From Paracoccus aurantiacus (GTDB lineage: Bacteria > Pseudomonadota > Alphaproteobacteria > Rhodobacterales > Rhodobacteraceae), in NCBI RefSeq assembly GCF_007993065.1, contig NZ_VOPL01000007.1, positions 1-64,000 on the forward strand: a DNA stretch of 64,000 nt. The letters are read 5' to 3'. Every line of letters starts with the position of its first letter. Within the stretch, counting starts at the first letter, position 1. The translations under genes were made by a program, and so were the position numbers. Positions 18,421-27,375 of the stretch are shown here, in pieces. The notes beneath the pieces are model-generated. The model saw only the letters and a list, made by a program, of their open reading frames with translations. It made no database searches and had not been told where the DNA came from.

Positions 18421-18840
18421 TCAGCCGAGTGGGTCGGCGGTGGTGTAGTGCAGGATGACGGGGATCACCGCCGCCTTCAGGCTCGCGGCGCCCTCGACGG
18501 GCAGATCGACCGGGCGCGGCGCTTCAGCTTCGACCCAGTCGCAGAGACCGTCCAGCGTCCGGTCGGCGGCGAGCACCGCACCGACGCTGGCGCAGACGGT
18601 GTCGAAGGTCGCATCACGGTCGGCGCCCTGAACGACTGCCTCAATCTCGGCACGGTGCTGATAGTGATAGGCAACCGGCGACAGCGTCACCTCAGGCTCG
18701 CCCGGCTCGCCGTCACGCAGGATCAGGAGGCCATCGGGAGGCACGCGTTCAGGCAGGACGTCGCCGCGCAGTGCGGTCGCAGGCAATTCTGATAGCCGCG
18801 CGTGAAGTGCGGTGAGGATGGTTTCGCGGATGGTGGGCAT
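18421..18840 (-). CDS. probable tail terminator / minor tail protein
   Basis: 139 aa from ATG 18840 (MPTIRETILTALHARLS). The N-terminal helix and the beta pattern with DGLLILRDGEPGEPEVTLSP and YHYQHRAEIEAVVQG fit tail terminator proteins (lambda gpU type) that cap the tail tube. Position immediately before the tail tube gene supports this. Upstream codons in the same frame extend into DNA used by the opposite-strand gene and are not counted. Confidence 0.6.
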   Translation of the reverse strand: MPTIRETILTALHARLSELPATALRGDVLPERVPPDGLLILRDGEPGEPEVTLSPVAYHYQHRAEIEAVVQGADRDATFDTVCASVGAVLAADRTLDGLCDWVEAEAPRPVDLPVEGAASLKAAVIPVILHYTTADPLG

Positions 18841-18926
18841 GAGCACTTTGTTTTGCGTTGGCAGGAGAGGTTGATCCTTCAGGATCTGACGGCTTATGTC
18901 GCCCAAACAGGTCTACAGGAGAAAGA

Positions 18927-19622
18927 ATGTCGATTTCGGAACAGCAGCGAGCCGCAGAGCGATATGCGATCGAGGGTGCGGAAATGGACCGCCTGAGTGA
19001 AATCGTTGCAATGATTCCAGACGTTAAGCCCCGGCTGGCCATGCAGGCGTTGCGCCAGGCTATCGAGAACGGAACCCACGGAGCGGGCTCCTTCGATGGT
19101 CGCGATCGTAGCCTTGCATGGCGTGACGGCTGGGTGCAGAAAACATCACCGGTCGGGGCACGCGTACTGGTGGCTCTGTTTCGGGACGGCAAGATAAAGC
19201 AGAATCCTCCACGCTCGCGAGATATACTTGGGCTTGAGACATATTCGGCCACTGAAACGGCGTTTAGGAGCAAGGTCGCAAGGAAACTTGCCGACTGGGA
19301 GGCCAGCGAAGCCCGGTTGGATGAAATCGCCGCGAACCCGGATCTGGCTCGACCGGACGAAATCACCGCTGGCCTGATCGATCAGATTTTTCTTCGGCGG
19401 CTTGGCTACGGTAAATTCGGCTCTATGCGCATTGGAGGGCTGGAGTGCCACAAGCAATCTACGGGAGCCTATTTATCGAATAGCGGCAACACACGCTATT
19501 CAGGCGAGGTCTATTGCTGGTGGATCGACGAGGATGGCAACAGGCGGGGACAGGACAAACCTGAAACGCACCCGAATCGTCGAAACGACCCAGAGCGAAA
19601 CTGGGGTCTGGGCCGCGAATAA
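18927..19622 (+). CDS. unknown cargo gene (moron) inserted between head and tail genes
   Basis: 231 aa from ATG 18927, with AGGAG nine bases upstream. It is on the strand opposite to every flanking late gene, has visibly lower GC and less GC-biased third positions, and sits exactly between the DUF6441 gene and the tail terminator. The family is not recognised. The sequence is soluble and charged: an N-terminal helical part, SLAWRDGWVQKTSPVGARVL in the middle and a C-terminal GEVYCWWIDEDGNRRGQ. Position and composition are those of a lysogenic-conversion gene, perhaps superinfection exclusion or defence; this is inferred. Confidence 0.65.
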   Translation: MSISEQQRAAERYAIEGAEMDRLSEIVAMIPDVKPRLAMQALRQAIENGTHGAGSFDGRDRSLAWRDGWVQKTSPVGARVLVALFRDGKIKQNPPRSRDILGLETYSATETAFRSKVARKLADWEASEARLDEIAANPDLARPDEITAGLIDQIFLRRLGYGKFGSMRIGGLECHKQSTGAYLSNSGNTRYSGEVYCWWIDEDGNRRGQDKPETHPNRRNDPERNWGLGRE

Positions 19623-19649
19623 TCGGCGGTTTCCTGAGAAAAGCAGGCG

Positions 19650-20282
19650 TTACCCAGCTTTCCTCTCCACCCACTTCCCCACGATCCTCCCCGGCACCGC
19701 ATCCGCCGCCCGTTCCGCATCCCGTGCCAGATCCAGCCGTTTTGCCAGCCTGACCTGCGGCACCAGCAGGAAGATCGGCACCGTGGTGCGTCCGCGCCCG
19801 GTTTTGGAGCGCGATGCCACCGCTCGGCCCTTGGTGTTCAGCCGCCCCTCGGCGACCAGCAGGCTCGGCCCGCGCCTGCGATAGACGAAGCGCAGGCGTA
19901 TCCCGGTGCGACGTTCCCATTCGCCGGGGGTGATGCGCCCGCCGCGCAGGGATTTCCCGGCGGCTTCCGTGGGGATGGCCAGCCAGAACCCATCGCGGGA
20001 ACGGATCAGCGGTCCGGCATTATGGGCGCCGACGATGACCGGGGCCTTCGACCAGACCAGCGCCGTGGCGTTCAGGCTCTCGCCTGCCTTGGGATAGGTT
20101 GCATTCCTGATCGAATTGGCGAGCCGGCGTCCCAGCCCGGCCCCGGTGATCTGGCCGCGCCATGCGGTCTTGAGGCCCGCGCCTGCTTCGCGCATGGCAC
20201 CGGTGACGGCCTTTTCGCCGGCCTTGATTTCGGCCTGCATCATGGCAACGAGATCGGGATCGATATCGAGCTTCAATCTCAT
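19650..20282 (-). CDS. DUF6441 family phage structural protein
   Basis: 210 aa. The N-terminus (LKLDIDPDLVAMMQAEI, GLKTAWRGQITGAGLG) and the basic C-terminal half match DUF6441 proteins in alphaproteobacterial siphophages. It occupies the head-tail connector/minor tail slot (gp10 or lambda Z-like) and overlaps the preceding gene by 4 bp. Confidence 0.7.
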   Translation of the reverse strand: MRLKLDIDPDLVAMMQAEIKAGEKAVTGAMREAGAGLKTAWRGQITGAGLGRRLANSIRNATYPKAGESLNATALVWSKAPVIVGAHNAGPLIRSRDGFWLAIPTEAAGKSLRGGRITPGEWERRTGIRLRFVYRRRGPSLLVAEGRLNTKGRAVASRSKTGRGRTTVPIFLLVPQVRLAKRLDLARDAERAADAVPGRIVGKWVERKAG

Positions 20283-20593
20283 GCGGGCACCAGTTCCACG
20301 GTCCAGATCAGCCGGTCGCGGTCGCGGATCGGCTCGCCCTGGACGGAAAAACTGTCGGCGCCGATGACGATCAGATCGCCGGGCCGGGGGTCGGGGAGAT
20401 CGCTGACCCGGATATCGGCGGTGAGGGTTTCCGACAGGATCCGCGCCGATCCGAATTCGGTGATCCGGTCCGGCGCGCGTCGGATGAGGCGGATCGGGCG
20501 TTCCTCCGACGTGCCGCCCGCGATCCAGACGGCGGAGATGCCCATGTCCGGATGGCCGAAGATGCGATCCATGGCGGCAGCAAAAGCGTTCAT
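20279..20593 (-). CDS. head-tail joining protein (gpFII-like)
   Basis: 104 aa. A compact beta protein with DLPDPRPGDLIVIGADSFSVQGEP, the pattern of lambda FII-type head-tail adaptors (region about residues 65-90). It starts with the last base of the capsid stop codon and overlaps the DUF6441 gene by 4 bp. It should form the ring joining connector to tail. Confidence 0.7.
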   Translation of the reverse strand: MNAFAAAMDRIFGHPDMGISAVWIAGGTSEERPIRLIRRAPDRITEFGSARILSETLTADIRVSDLPDPRPGDLIVIGADSFSVQGEPIRDRDRLIWTVELVPA

Positions 20594-21615
20594 CAGTTCG
20601 AGCTGTGCAGCCGGATCGCCAGCCGAGGACGTTTGTTCACCGGCAGGATCGAAGCCTCGGTCATCAGATCGATCCAGCGGCCCTTCGGGTCAAGATGCTG
20701 GCGGGCATAGAGCGGCAGGCCGATGGTATTGGCGGTTTCCAGCAGGTTCGCCGGACCGCCATAGGTCGTAAACGTGTCCATGGTGCCGGTCGGGAAGGCG
20801 ATGCCCTCATTGGCCGGGACAAGCCGTTCCGATGCCTTGGTCGAGAGCGTCACCGCGCCTGCATATTCCTCGAAGAGGATGCCCGCGAAGGGGAAGTTGC
20901 GGCGCACATCCTGCCGCAGCGGCTGGGCGCCGGTCGCGGCGTAGAACTTGTAGGCTTCCTCGGTCTTCGGATGCGAGATCAGCTTGTCGAAGAATTCGCG
21001 GCTGACCAGGGCATGGACGCCGGACATGCTTTCGCCCAAGAGATTGTCCTCGATGGCGCGTAGGACCTCGCGGACCTTGCCCTGAATGTTGGTGCCTGCG
21101 GTGCCGAGTACGAAGTCGACGCTGATCTGACTGAGCCCGAACTCCGTGAAGTAATTATAGAGCGTGGTGCCCGCGCCATCCTTCACGATGCCGCGCAGCG
21201 CGTTCATCTCCATATATTCGCGGGTCTGCGCGTGCTTGCGGCGCATCAGGGTCAGCTTGCGGGTCATCACCGCGACCAGGGGATCGGCCTCGTCAATTGC
21301 GCCGATGGCCGGAACCCCCTGAATATCGGCGGGCAGGATGACATCGTCATGCGGGATCCAGGGCAGCGCAAAGCTGCGCATGGCGCGGCCTTCGCGGCTG
21401 CCGACGGTCGCGGGACCGCCCAGCGGCACCGAAGGCAGCAGGTTCAGCACGCCCTCGATCTGTTCGATGATGACGCTGCGCTGGGACACGCCTTCGAAGC
21501 GGAAGAGGCCGATTTCGCCGAGGCGGGTGTAGAGGTTCGGCAGGATATTGATGGCCTGCGTCATCTCGGCTAGCGAATAGCCGCCGGCATCGAAGGGATT
21601 GCGGATGATGGTCAT
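20593..21615 (-). CDS. major capsid protein, lambda gpE family
   Basis: 340 aa, the usual length. DIQGVPAIGAIDEADPLVAV, TREYMEMNALRG and the FAGILFEEYAG segment are typical of phage major capsid protein E, an HK97-fold shell protein. Upstream lies a decoration protein gene, separated by the 170-bp hairpin array. No N-terminal delta domain is seen; scaffolding is supplied by the protease/scaffold gene. Confidence 0.92.
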   Translation of the reverse strand: MTIIRNPFDAGGYSLAEMTQAINILPNLYTRLGEIGLFRFEGVSQRSVIIEQIEGVLNLLPSVPLGGPATVGSREGRAMRSFALPWIPHDDVILPADIQGVPAIGAIDEADPLVAVMTRKLTLMRRKHAQTREYMEMNALRGIVKDGAGTTLYNYFTEFGLSQISVDFVLGTAGTNIQGKVREVLRAIEDNLLGESMSGVHALVSREFFDKLISHPKTEEAYKFYAATGAQPLRQDVRRNFPFAGILFEEYAGAVTLSTKASERLVPANEGIAFPTGTMDTFTTYGGPANLLETANTIGLPLYARQHLDPKGRWIDLMTEASILPVNKRPRLAIRLHSSN

Positions 21616-21660
21616 GGGGAAGCCTTGTCGGGGAAGGGGAAGATAGGATCTTGGTCGGGA

Positions 21661-21788
21661 GGGTCCGTGACCCCCGTGCCGGTCCGAAACCGCCGAGCGG
21701 GTCCGAGACCCCCGTGCCGGTCCGAAAACGCCGGGCGGGTCCGAGACCCCCGGGCCGGTTCGTAACCGCCGGGCGGATTCGTAATCCG
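21661..21788 (-). repeat. three 38-bp tandem repeats forming a hairpin array
   Basis: Copies at 21661-21698, 21699-21736 and 21737-21774, plus a 14-bp partial. Each unit carries small palindromes with a CG(T/A) loop, such as GGGTC-CGA-GACCC; the last, GGATT-CGT-AATCC, is a perfect variant. The array fills the gap between the decoration and capsid genes and would be transcribed in both. Confidence 0.8.
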
Positions 21789-22169
21789 TCAGGCGCTGTC
21801 GCGGATGACGATGCCCAGCGCGGTCAGCTCGGCATGTTTGGCAGCGATCTTGGCGGCGTCATCGACGCTGCCATCGTAGAAGAGCGCGTCGCGGGACAGG
21901 ATCGCCGGGCCGCGTGCCAGAAGAATGCCGGTGGCCTCGGAGAGCCGCGTATCGACCGGATTCAGCAGGATGCCCGCGGCCGTTTCCGCGCCATCGCTGC
22001 CGCCATGGCTGGCTAACGTGTAGCGGCCGCTGAGGGTCACGCGGCCGAGAACTGCGCCGGCCGGATATTCGGTGCCCTCGGCCAAGGTAACGGTCTCGCG
22101 GGTATAATTGGGGTTCAGCTCATATTTGAGCGCATCGCCCATGGAGGGCGGCTGGATCAGGACGGGCAT
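21789..22169 (-). CDS. head decoration protein (lambda gpD-like)
   Basis: 126 aa. ALKYELNPNYTRETVTLAEG and YPAGAVLGRVTLSGRY are typical of phage head decoration protein D, which trimerises on the expanded capsid and stabilises it. Order protease-scaffold, decoration, capsid matches lambda C-Nu3-D-E. Confidence 0.88.
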   Translation of the reverse strand: MPVLIQPPSMGDALKYELNPNYTRETVTLAEGTEYPAGAVLGRVTLSGRYTLASHGGSDGAETAAGILLNPVDTRLSEATGILLARGPAILSRDALFYDGSVDDAAKIAAKHAELTALGIVIRDSA

Positions 22170-22195
22170 CTTGGTCTCCGGATTTTGTCAGGTGA

Positions 22196-22600
22196 TCAGC
22201 GCGCGGCGCTGTCGGCGGATTTGCGGACGGCAGCGACGAGCGGGCTCGGCTTATTTGTGGGCGCTGGCGCGCTGGCCAGAATGCCGCTGGCGTCGCTTTT
22301 GGCCGCGAGGCTGTCGAGGATCTGGCCGCGCAGGGCATCGGGTTTCAGGCCGCGCCGGACCGCATCGGCAGCGTCCAGGGTGACGCCCAGCTTTGCGGCC
22401 TGTGCGCAGATCGAGGCCACTTCGGCGGCTTCGGCACGGATGGCATAGGCATCGGTCGGGGCCCCAGCCGATGCGGTGCCGGGCGCGGGCGGCGCTGCCG
22501 CCGGTTCCTGTGCCGTCGGCGCGCTCGCTTGATACGGCGTGGTGGCGTTCGGCTCTTGTTGGTCCGGCGTCTGGGCATCGGCTTCCGTCTGATCGGTCAT
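22196..22600 (-). CDS. internal-start capsid scaffold (Nu3-like)
   Basis: Within the protease gene, in frame, ATG 22600 is preceded at six bases by AGGAG (inside 22607-22612), better than most starts here. The product would be 134 aa: MTDQTEADAQTPDQQEP, a low-complexity region and a C-terminal helix. This reproduces lambda Nu3 nested in C. No experimental evidence; the nested start is inferred from the Shine-Dalgarno and the domain boundary. Confidence 0.55.
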   Translation of the reverse strand: MTDQTEADAQTPDQQEPNATTPYQASAPTAQEPAAAPPAPGTASAGAPTDAYAIRAEAAEVASICAQAAKLGVTLDAADAVRRGLKPDALRGQILDSLAAKSDASGILASAPAPTNKPSPLVAAVRKSADSAAR

Positions 22601-23581
22601 GATCATCTCCTGCTTGGGGTGAGGGTTCGAAAGGGTCTGGGTGGCTGGTGTCCGCCCGATCTGCCCAGCCGGGCGATTCACGCTTTCAGCAAAGGCGCGG
22701 AAGGCGTTGCGGGGATCGGCCACGGCATCGGCGAGACCGGCTTCGACAGCCGCCGCGCCCCGGAAGATCGCCGCTTCGGTGGCCAGCGCCGCCTCTTTGC
22801 CGAGCTTCGCCCCGCGCCCTGCCGCAACCGTCTCGGCGAACAGGACGCGCAGATCCTCCAGCTCGGCCTGCAGCCGGTCGCGGATGCTTTCGGGCAGCGC
22901 GGCATAGGGATTGCCGTCAGCCTTGCGCGCCCCGGCATGGATCAGCGTCACCGCCATGCCCTTCTGGGCCAGCATGCCCGACATGTCGGTATGCATGGTG
23001 ATGACGCCGATGCTGCCCGCCGCGCCGGTGCGGGGCAGGGTGATGCGGTTCGCCTGCGAGGCCAGCGCATAGCCCGCCGAGAGCGCATGTTCGGCCAGAA
23101 AGGCATGGACGGGCTTTGTATCCCGCGCCGTGCGGATGCGGTCGGCGAGGTCAAACGCCCCGGCGACTTCGCCGCCAAAGCTGTCGATTTCCAGCGCGAT
23201 GCCGCGAACGGCATTGTCAGACACCGCCGCGTCGATCTGGGCAGCGAGGCCCTCATAGGAGGTGAGGCCGGAACTCTGGCCGATCCAGGCGCCGCGATGG
23301 ACCAGCGTGCCTGCGATGGCGATCACCGCCACACCGTCGACGACTGGGAAGGGCGCGTCGGCTTCGTCACCATGACGTCCGACCAGATCTCCGCCGATCA
23401 GCGAGGCGAAGGCGGTTTGCCGAGTGGTCGTCAGTTCGGGCTCGGCGACGGTCAAGCTGTCAAAGCGAATTTCCTGTCCGGCGATCCGGGGTCCGAGGCC
23501 GGAGAGAAAGGCCAGCGCCTTGGCCGGGGCGATCATCAGCGACGTGTCGAAGGCGCGCTGGGCGATCTGGGCGTGATGCAT
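22196..23581 (-). CDS. S49-family head maturation protease with C-terminal scaffold (lambda gpC-like)
   Basis: 461 aa. A SppA/ClpP-like domain shows IALEIDSFGGEVAGAFDLAD, the nucleophile region EHALSAGYALASQ and RTGAAGSIGVITMHTD (residues about 125-210). From about residue 320 the sequence is Gln/Pro/Ala-rich and disordered, ending in a helical segment, which is scaffold-like. As in lambda C, the protease is fused to a scaffold that is also made separately from an internal start. It ends 26 bp before the decoration gene and its ATG overlaps the portal stop. Confidence 0.88.
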   Translation of the reverse strand: MHHAQIAQRAFDTSLMIAPAKALAFLSGLGPRIAGQEIRFDSLTVAEPELTTTRQTAFASLIGGDLVGRHGDEADAPFPVVDGVAVIAIAGTLVHRGAWIGQSSGLTSYEGLAAQIDAAVSDNAVRGIALEIDSFGGEVAGAFDLADRIRTARDTKPVHAFLAEHALSAGYALASQANRITLPRTGAAGSIGVITMHTDMSGMLAQKGMAVTLIHAGARKADGNPYAALPESIRDRLQAELEDLRVLFAETVAAGRGAKLGKEAALATEAAIFRGAAAVEAGLADAVADPRNAFRAFAESVNRPAGQIGRTPATQTLSNPHPKQEMIMTDQTEADAQTPDQQEPNATTPYQASAPTAQEPAAAPPAPGTASAGAPTDAYAIRAEAAEVASICAQAAKLGVTLDAADAVRRGLKPDALRGQILDSLAAKSDASGILASAPAPTNKPSPLVAAVRKSADSAAR

Positions 23582-25092
23582 CAGAGGTCCTCCCTGGCAT
23601 CGTCTTCGGTGTCGTCATCAGGGTCGGCGACGCGATCCTCGTTATCGTTCTTGCCGTCGTTGGCATCGGCACCACCAACAGCCGCCTTATCCTTCGGCCC
23701 CTGTGCGGGCGATCCGGGGCGACGGAAGTCGAGGCCCAGCGCGGCCTCGCGTTTCCGTTCGGCCGCGATCTCGCGGTCGACCTGTTCGGCGTCATAGCCG
23801 CGTTCGGAAATCGCCTGGCTGCGGGATTTGAGACCGGCTTCGATCTGCAGGATCTCGGCCGAGGCGTCCTTCATCGGATCGACCCAGTCCCAGCGCGTCG
23901 GCAGCCAACTGACGGATTGGTATGTCTGGCGGTCGCGGTCATAGCCCGGCAGATCGACGACACCCGACAGCACGGCCAGATCCAGCCAGCGCTGCCAGAC
24001 CGGGCGGCAGAGCTGATGCACGATGACGCTGTGCTGGATCGCCGAGACCCGGCGCCTGAAGTCAAGCAGCGCCACGCGGGTATTGGAAAAGTTGCCGCGC
24101 GCCGCATCGCCGGTCAGGTAGGGATAGGGAATGCCCAGCGCCGCCGCGATCTGCAGCAGGGTCCGGTATTGGAAGGGCTCATAGGTCGAGCCCGAATCCG
24201 GGGTGGCGGGGGTCGAGACATCCTCGCCCGGATCGAGGCGGACGACCTGGCCCGGTTCCACCTCCAGATCCTCCTCCGCCGGTTCCAGCGGCGTTTCCGG
24301 GGCGGGCGAGGTGATGAACATCGCGAACATCGCCGCCGTCTTCTTCCGCTCCAGCTCGGCATCGTCATAAAGATCCAGCGTGAACAGCTTCACAATCGCC
24401 GGGGCGAAGCGGGACACGCCGCGCAGCTGACCGGCCTCCACGGGGTCCAGCACATGGACAATCTCCGAGGCCGGGACGCGGACCGTTTCCCCCACCAGCC
24501 CCGGATCGGTCATGTCGCCGGGATGGCGGCGCAGGAGGTGATAGGCCACCCGCCGCCCGATGCCGTCGAATTCGATGCCCTGACGGATGGACCCGCTGCC
24601 GGGCAGTTCCCGGTTCAGATCCATCGGCAGCATCTCGGAGGGCAGCATCTGCAGGTGCAGCGGCACCGACAGTCCATCGTCCGGTCTGCGCGGGCGCAGC
24701 CGCAGAAACACCTCGCCCGCCAGAAACAGCTCGCGCGCGGCACGGCGTTGGAGACCATAAAAGTCCGTCAGCCCCTCGGCATCGGCCTCGTCCGTCCAGG
24801 CCAGCCAGAGCTTCTGCAGCGCCTCCTTCTGTGCCGCATTCGCAATCGACGATGACGGTTTGATCCCATCACCCACGACATTGCTGGCGAAAGCTTCCAC
24901 GGCGCCCGAGGCATAGCCATTGTTCCGTGCCAGCCAGCGGGCCCGCGCCGTGATGGTCTCGCCCGCGCCTGCGATCAGCGTGTTCACATGGGCGCGGGAG
25001 GCCCGAAACCCGCGCAGGCGTCGGTGTGATTGTGCCGCATCGAACCCGCCGATGATCGCGCCGAGGCGCGCGCGGATGCCGTCGAACGCCAT
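23581..25092 (-). CDS. phage portal protein, lambda gpB family
   Basis: 503 aa. RARWLARNNGYASGAVEAF, ASNVVGDGIKPS and LFLAGEVFLRLRPR are typical of lambda-type portals. The dodecameric portal is the DNA gateway, the nucleus of head assembly and the docking site of the terminase. The C-terminal 50 residues are acidic and low in complexity. Order gpW-like, portal, protease matches lambda W-B-C. Confidence 0.9.
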   Translation of the reverse strand: MAFDGIRARLGAIIGGFDAAQSHRRLRGFRASRAHVNTLIAGAGETITARARWLARNNGYASGAVEAFASNVVGDGIKPSSSIANAAQKEALQKLWLAWTDEADAEGLTDFYGLQRRAARELFLAGEVFLRLRPRRPDDGLSVPLHLQMLPSEMLPMDLNRELPGSGSIRQGIEFDGIGRRVAYHLLRRHPGDMTDPGLVGETVRVPASEIVHVLDPVEAGQLRGVSRFAPAIVKLFTLDLYDDAELERKKTAAMFAMFITSPAPETPLEPAEEDLEVEPGQVVRLDPGEDVSTPATPDSGSTYEPFQYRTLLQIAAALGIPYPYLTGDAARGNFSNTRVALLDFRRRVSAIQHSVIVHQLCRPVWQRWLDLAVLSGVVDLPGYDRDRQTYQSVSWLPTRWDWVDPMKDASAEILQIEAGLKSRSQAISERGYDAEQVDREIAAERKREAALGLDFRRPGSPAQGPKDKAAVGGADANDGKNDNEDRVADPDDDTEDDAREDL

Positions 25093-25095
25093 GGC

Positions 25096-25308
25096 TCAGA
25101 GCCCCTTGGTCGCGACGGTGCCCCAGCGCCTGCGACGGTTGGTGCCAGCGGCGCGGGCAATCCGGGCTTCCAGATCGGCAATGGCACTGGCCAGTTCGGC
25201 ATCGGACCCATAGGTCAGGGTCTTGCCGTCATAACTGACAGAACGCAGGCCGCTGAACCGGGCTTCCTGCAGCGCGGTCAAGAGCGCCTGCATCCGGTCG
25301 ATGTCCAT
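25096..25308 (-). CDS. gpW-like head-tail joining protein
   Basis: 70 aa, the size of lambda gpW (68 aa). LQEARFSGLRSVSYDGKTLTYGSDAELA-type pattern (residues 14-41) with a final RRRRWGTVATKG fits the gpW family. It lies between terminase large subunit and portal genes, the lambda position, with 3-bp gaps on either side. Confidence 0.8.
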   Translation of the reverse strand: MDIDRMQALLTALQEARFSGLRSVSYDGKTLTYGSDAELASAIADLEARIARAAGTNRRRRWGTVATKGL

Positions 25309-25311
25309 CTC

Positions 25312-27375
25312 TCACCTCATGAAACGCGGTGTATATGTTTGCCGCTTGCGGCGCGGTGTGGTTGGTGGCGCACCCGCCTGACGGGCAGGCGGGTCGGTGG
25401 CGTCGGCACTGGCGGGGTTGGCATTGATGCCGGTGCCGCCCGCATCCGGTACCGGCGGCGCGACACCCGCCTGGTCTTCCAACTGCCGCCACATCCGCTC
25501 GTCCCAGCGATCCGCGCCCATGATCCAGGCGGCGGCGCGGGCATAGACACGGGTGTCCAGCGCCTCGTTGCGTTCGCGCAGCTTCTGCCATTCCTGACGG
25601 GCGTAACCGCGCTTGTTGCGGACCGTGACCAGCTGCTCGGCCACCAGCTGCTTCAGCCATTCGCTGTCGGCCCAGTCCGGCAGATGGATCATCCCCGGCG
25701 GATCGGGCTGGCCTGCCGCTCGCTCTTCATCGCTCAGTCGTTCCAGCCGCAGAAAGCGATAGGTCTCGATCTTGAAGGTGGCGGTGGCCACCGACCAGAG
25801 CCGGGCACCGCGCCGGAGGCGCCTGCCGCAGACCGTGGCATCGACAAAGGTCGGCCCAGACACCGGTGTCGCCCGGTTGAAGCCTTCCAGGCCCTTGACT
25901 GGCACGACCTGTTCGAACCCCTGCGCCCGCGCCCAGGCATAGACCGCCGCAGCTTCATAGCCGGTGTCGATGGCCAGTTTTGCGATGGGCATCACCGCAC
26001 CATGCGCGTGCTGCCATGTGCGGGTGAGAATCTTCCTCAGCTCCGCCCATGCCGCCGGGCTGTCCGGACCGCCGGGAATGACGATGTGATCGACGAGCCA
26101 GCTCTGCAGCCCGCGCCCCCAGGCCCAGATGTCGACCTCGATCCGGTCCTTCTGGATATCGGCCCCTGCGGTCAGGAACAGACCGCCCTCGGGGATCTGG
26201 GCATCAAACGCCTCGCGGCGATCCGCCAGCCGCTGCCATTCCGGTGCCTCGCCGCGCTCGACCCAGGTCTCGCCCAGAAGCGTGTTGCGCGCCGCGCGCA
26301 GCATCTCGTCATTGCCCTGCGCCGCCAGCCATTCCCGGGCGATCTGCTCCCAGCTTTTCCAGCCGATGGGAGAATAAAGGGCGGAGAGGTGATAACCGAC
26401 ATGGTGCGGATCGGCCGAAAACGCCGTCGCGCGCCATTCGCCCGCCTCCAGCATCGCCGTCTTGTGATGCTCGGCGATCAGCTGATCGCAGGCGTTGCAG
26501 GCATAAGCGGCGGTCTCGGGCTTGCCCTTTTCCCAGCGCAGCCGTTCGAATTCCAGCCATTGCATCGTGCCGCAATGCGGGCAGGGGACAAAGAAGCGCC
26601 GCTGATCTGACGCCTCGAATTCCTGCTCGATCCGGCTCAGCCCCCGGATCGTCGGCGTCGAGACCAGAAACACCTTTCGGCGATGCGCGAAGGTGGTGCT
26701 GCGCGCTTCGGCCAGCGTCACCGGGTCGCCTTCCTCGTCGGCCGAGGGCGGATAGGCGTCGATCTCGTCCAGAAACAGGTAGCGCGCGGGCATGGACCGC
26801 AGACCCGTCGCGCTGTTTGCGCCGGTCAGCACCAGAATGCCGCCCGGAAATTCCTTCGACAGCATCGAATTCCCGGCATCGCGTGACCGGGCCGGGCTGA
26901 CCCGATCCCGCAGCGCAGGCGAATCCGAAATCAGTGGGTCGAGCCGACCGCGCGAGGCGCGCTTGGCCATCTCGACGGTCGGCAGCACCGCCAGCATCGG
27001 CCCCGGCGCATGGTGGATGACAAAGCCGATCCAGTTGTTCCCGGCCTCGGTGGCGCCGACCTGCGCGGCTTTCATGAAGGAAATCCGCTGCGCCGGGTGT
27101 CCGGGCGAGAGCGCCTCCATGATCTCGCGCAGATAGGGCGTTCGGGCGGTGCGATAGCGACCGGGCTCGGCCGCCGCGCGCGACGACAGCCAGCGATGCT
27201 TGTCGGCCCATTCCGACACGGTCAGATCGGGATCGGGGCGGATCCCGCGCGACCAGGCGCGCAACATATCTTCGGCGCCGTCGAAGCTCAGGTCGGGTGC
27301 GGTATCGCCGTCCCCATCCTCATCATTCAAGAGAAACCTTGAGGTCGGCGAGGGCGGTGAGCTGGTCTCGGACAT
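25312..27375 (-). CDS. terminase large subunit, lambda gpA family
   Basis: 687 aa. The N-terminal ATPase part contains ISFMKAAQVGATEAGNNWIG (Walker A-like deviant) and Walker B YLFLDEIDAYP with STPTIRG as coupling motif. A zinc-finger pair CPHCG and CNACD follows at about residue 250. The C-terminal nuclease region shows LAIDTGYEAAAVY. It cuts and packages concatemeric DNA at cohesive ends. The tail end is Pro/Arg-rich. Its start overlaps the small subunit gene by 53 bp. Confidence 0.92.
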   Translation of the reverse strand: MSETSSPPSPTSRFLLNDEDGDGDTAPDLSFDGAEDMLRAWSRGIRPDPDLTVSEWADKHRWLSSRAAAEPGRYRTARTPYLREIMEALSPGHPAQRISFMKAAQVGATEAGNNWIGFVIHHAPGPMLAVLPTVEMAKRASRGRLDPLISDSPALRDRVSPARSRDAGNSMLSKEFPGGILVLTGANSATGLRSMPARYLFLDEIDAYPPSADEEGDPVTLAEARSTTFAHRRKVFLVSTPTIRGLSRIEQEFEASDQRRFFVPCPHCGTMQWLEFERLRWEKGKPETAAYACNACDQLIAEHHKTAMLEAGEWRATAFSADPHHVGYHLSALYSPIGWKSWEQIAREWLAAQGNDEMLRAARNTLLGETWVERGEAPEWQRLADRREAFDAQIPEGGLFLTAGADIQKDRIEVDIWAWGRGLQSWLVDHIVIPGGPDSPAAWAELRKILTRTWQHAHGAVMPIAKLAIDTGYEAAAVYAWARAQGFEQVVPVKGLEGFNRATPVSGPTFVDATVCGRRLRRGARLWSVATATFKIETYRFLRLERLSDEERAAGQPDPPGMIHLPDWADSEWLKQLVAEQLVTVRNKRGYARQEWQKLRERNEALDTRVYARAAAWIMGADRWDERMWRQLEDQAGVAPPVPDAGGTGINANPASADATDPPARQAGAPPTTPRRKRQTYTPRFMR

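Noticed and set aside
8677..18840. A genuine gene transfer agent cluster
   Set aside because: Integrase, lambda-type head and terminase, replication and lysis genes, and early regulators indicate a prophage; only the tail tip is GTA-like.
21661..21788. CRISPR array
   Set aside because: The repeats are directly adjacent without unique spacers, and no cas genes are present.
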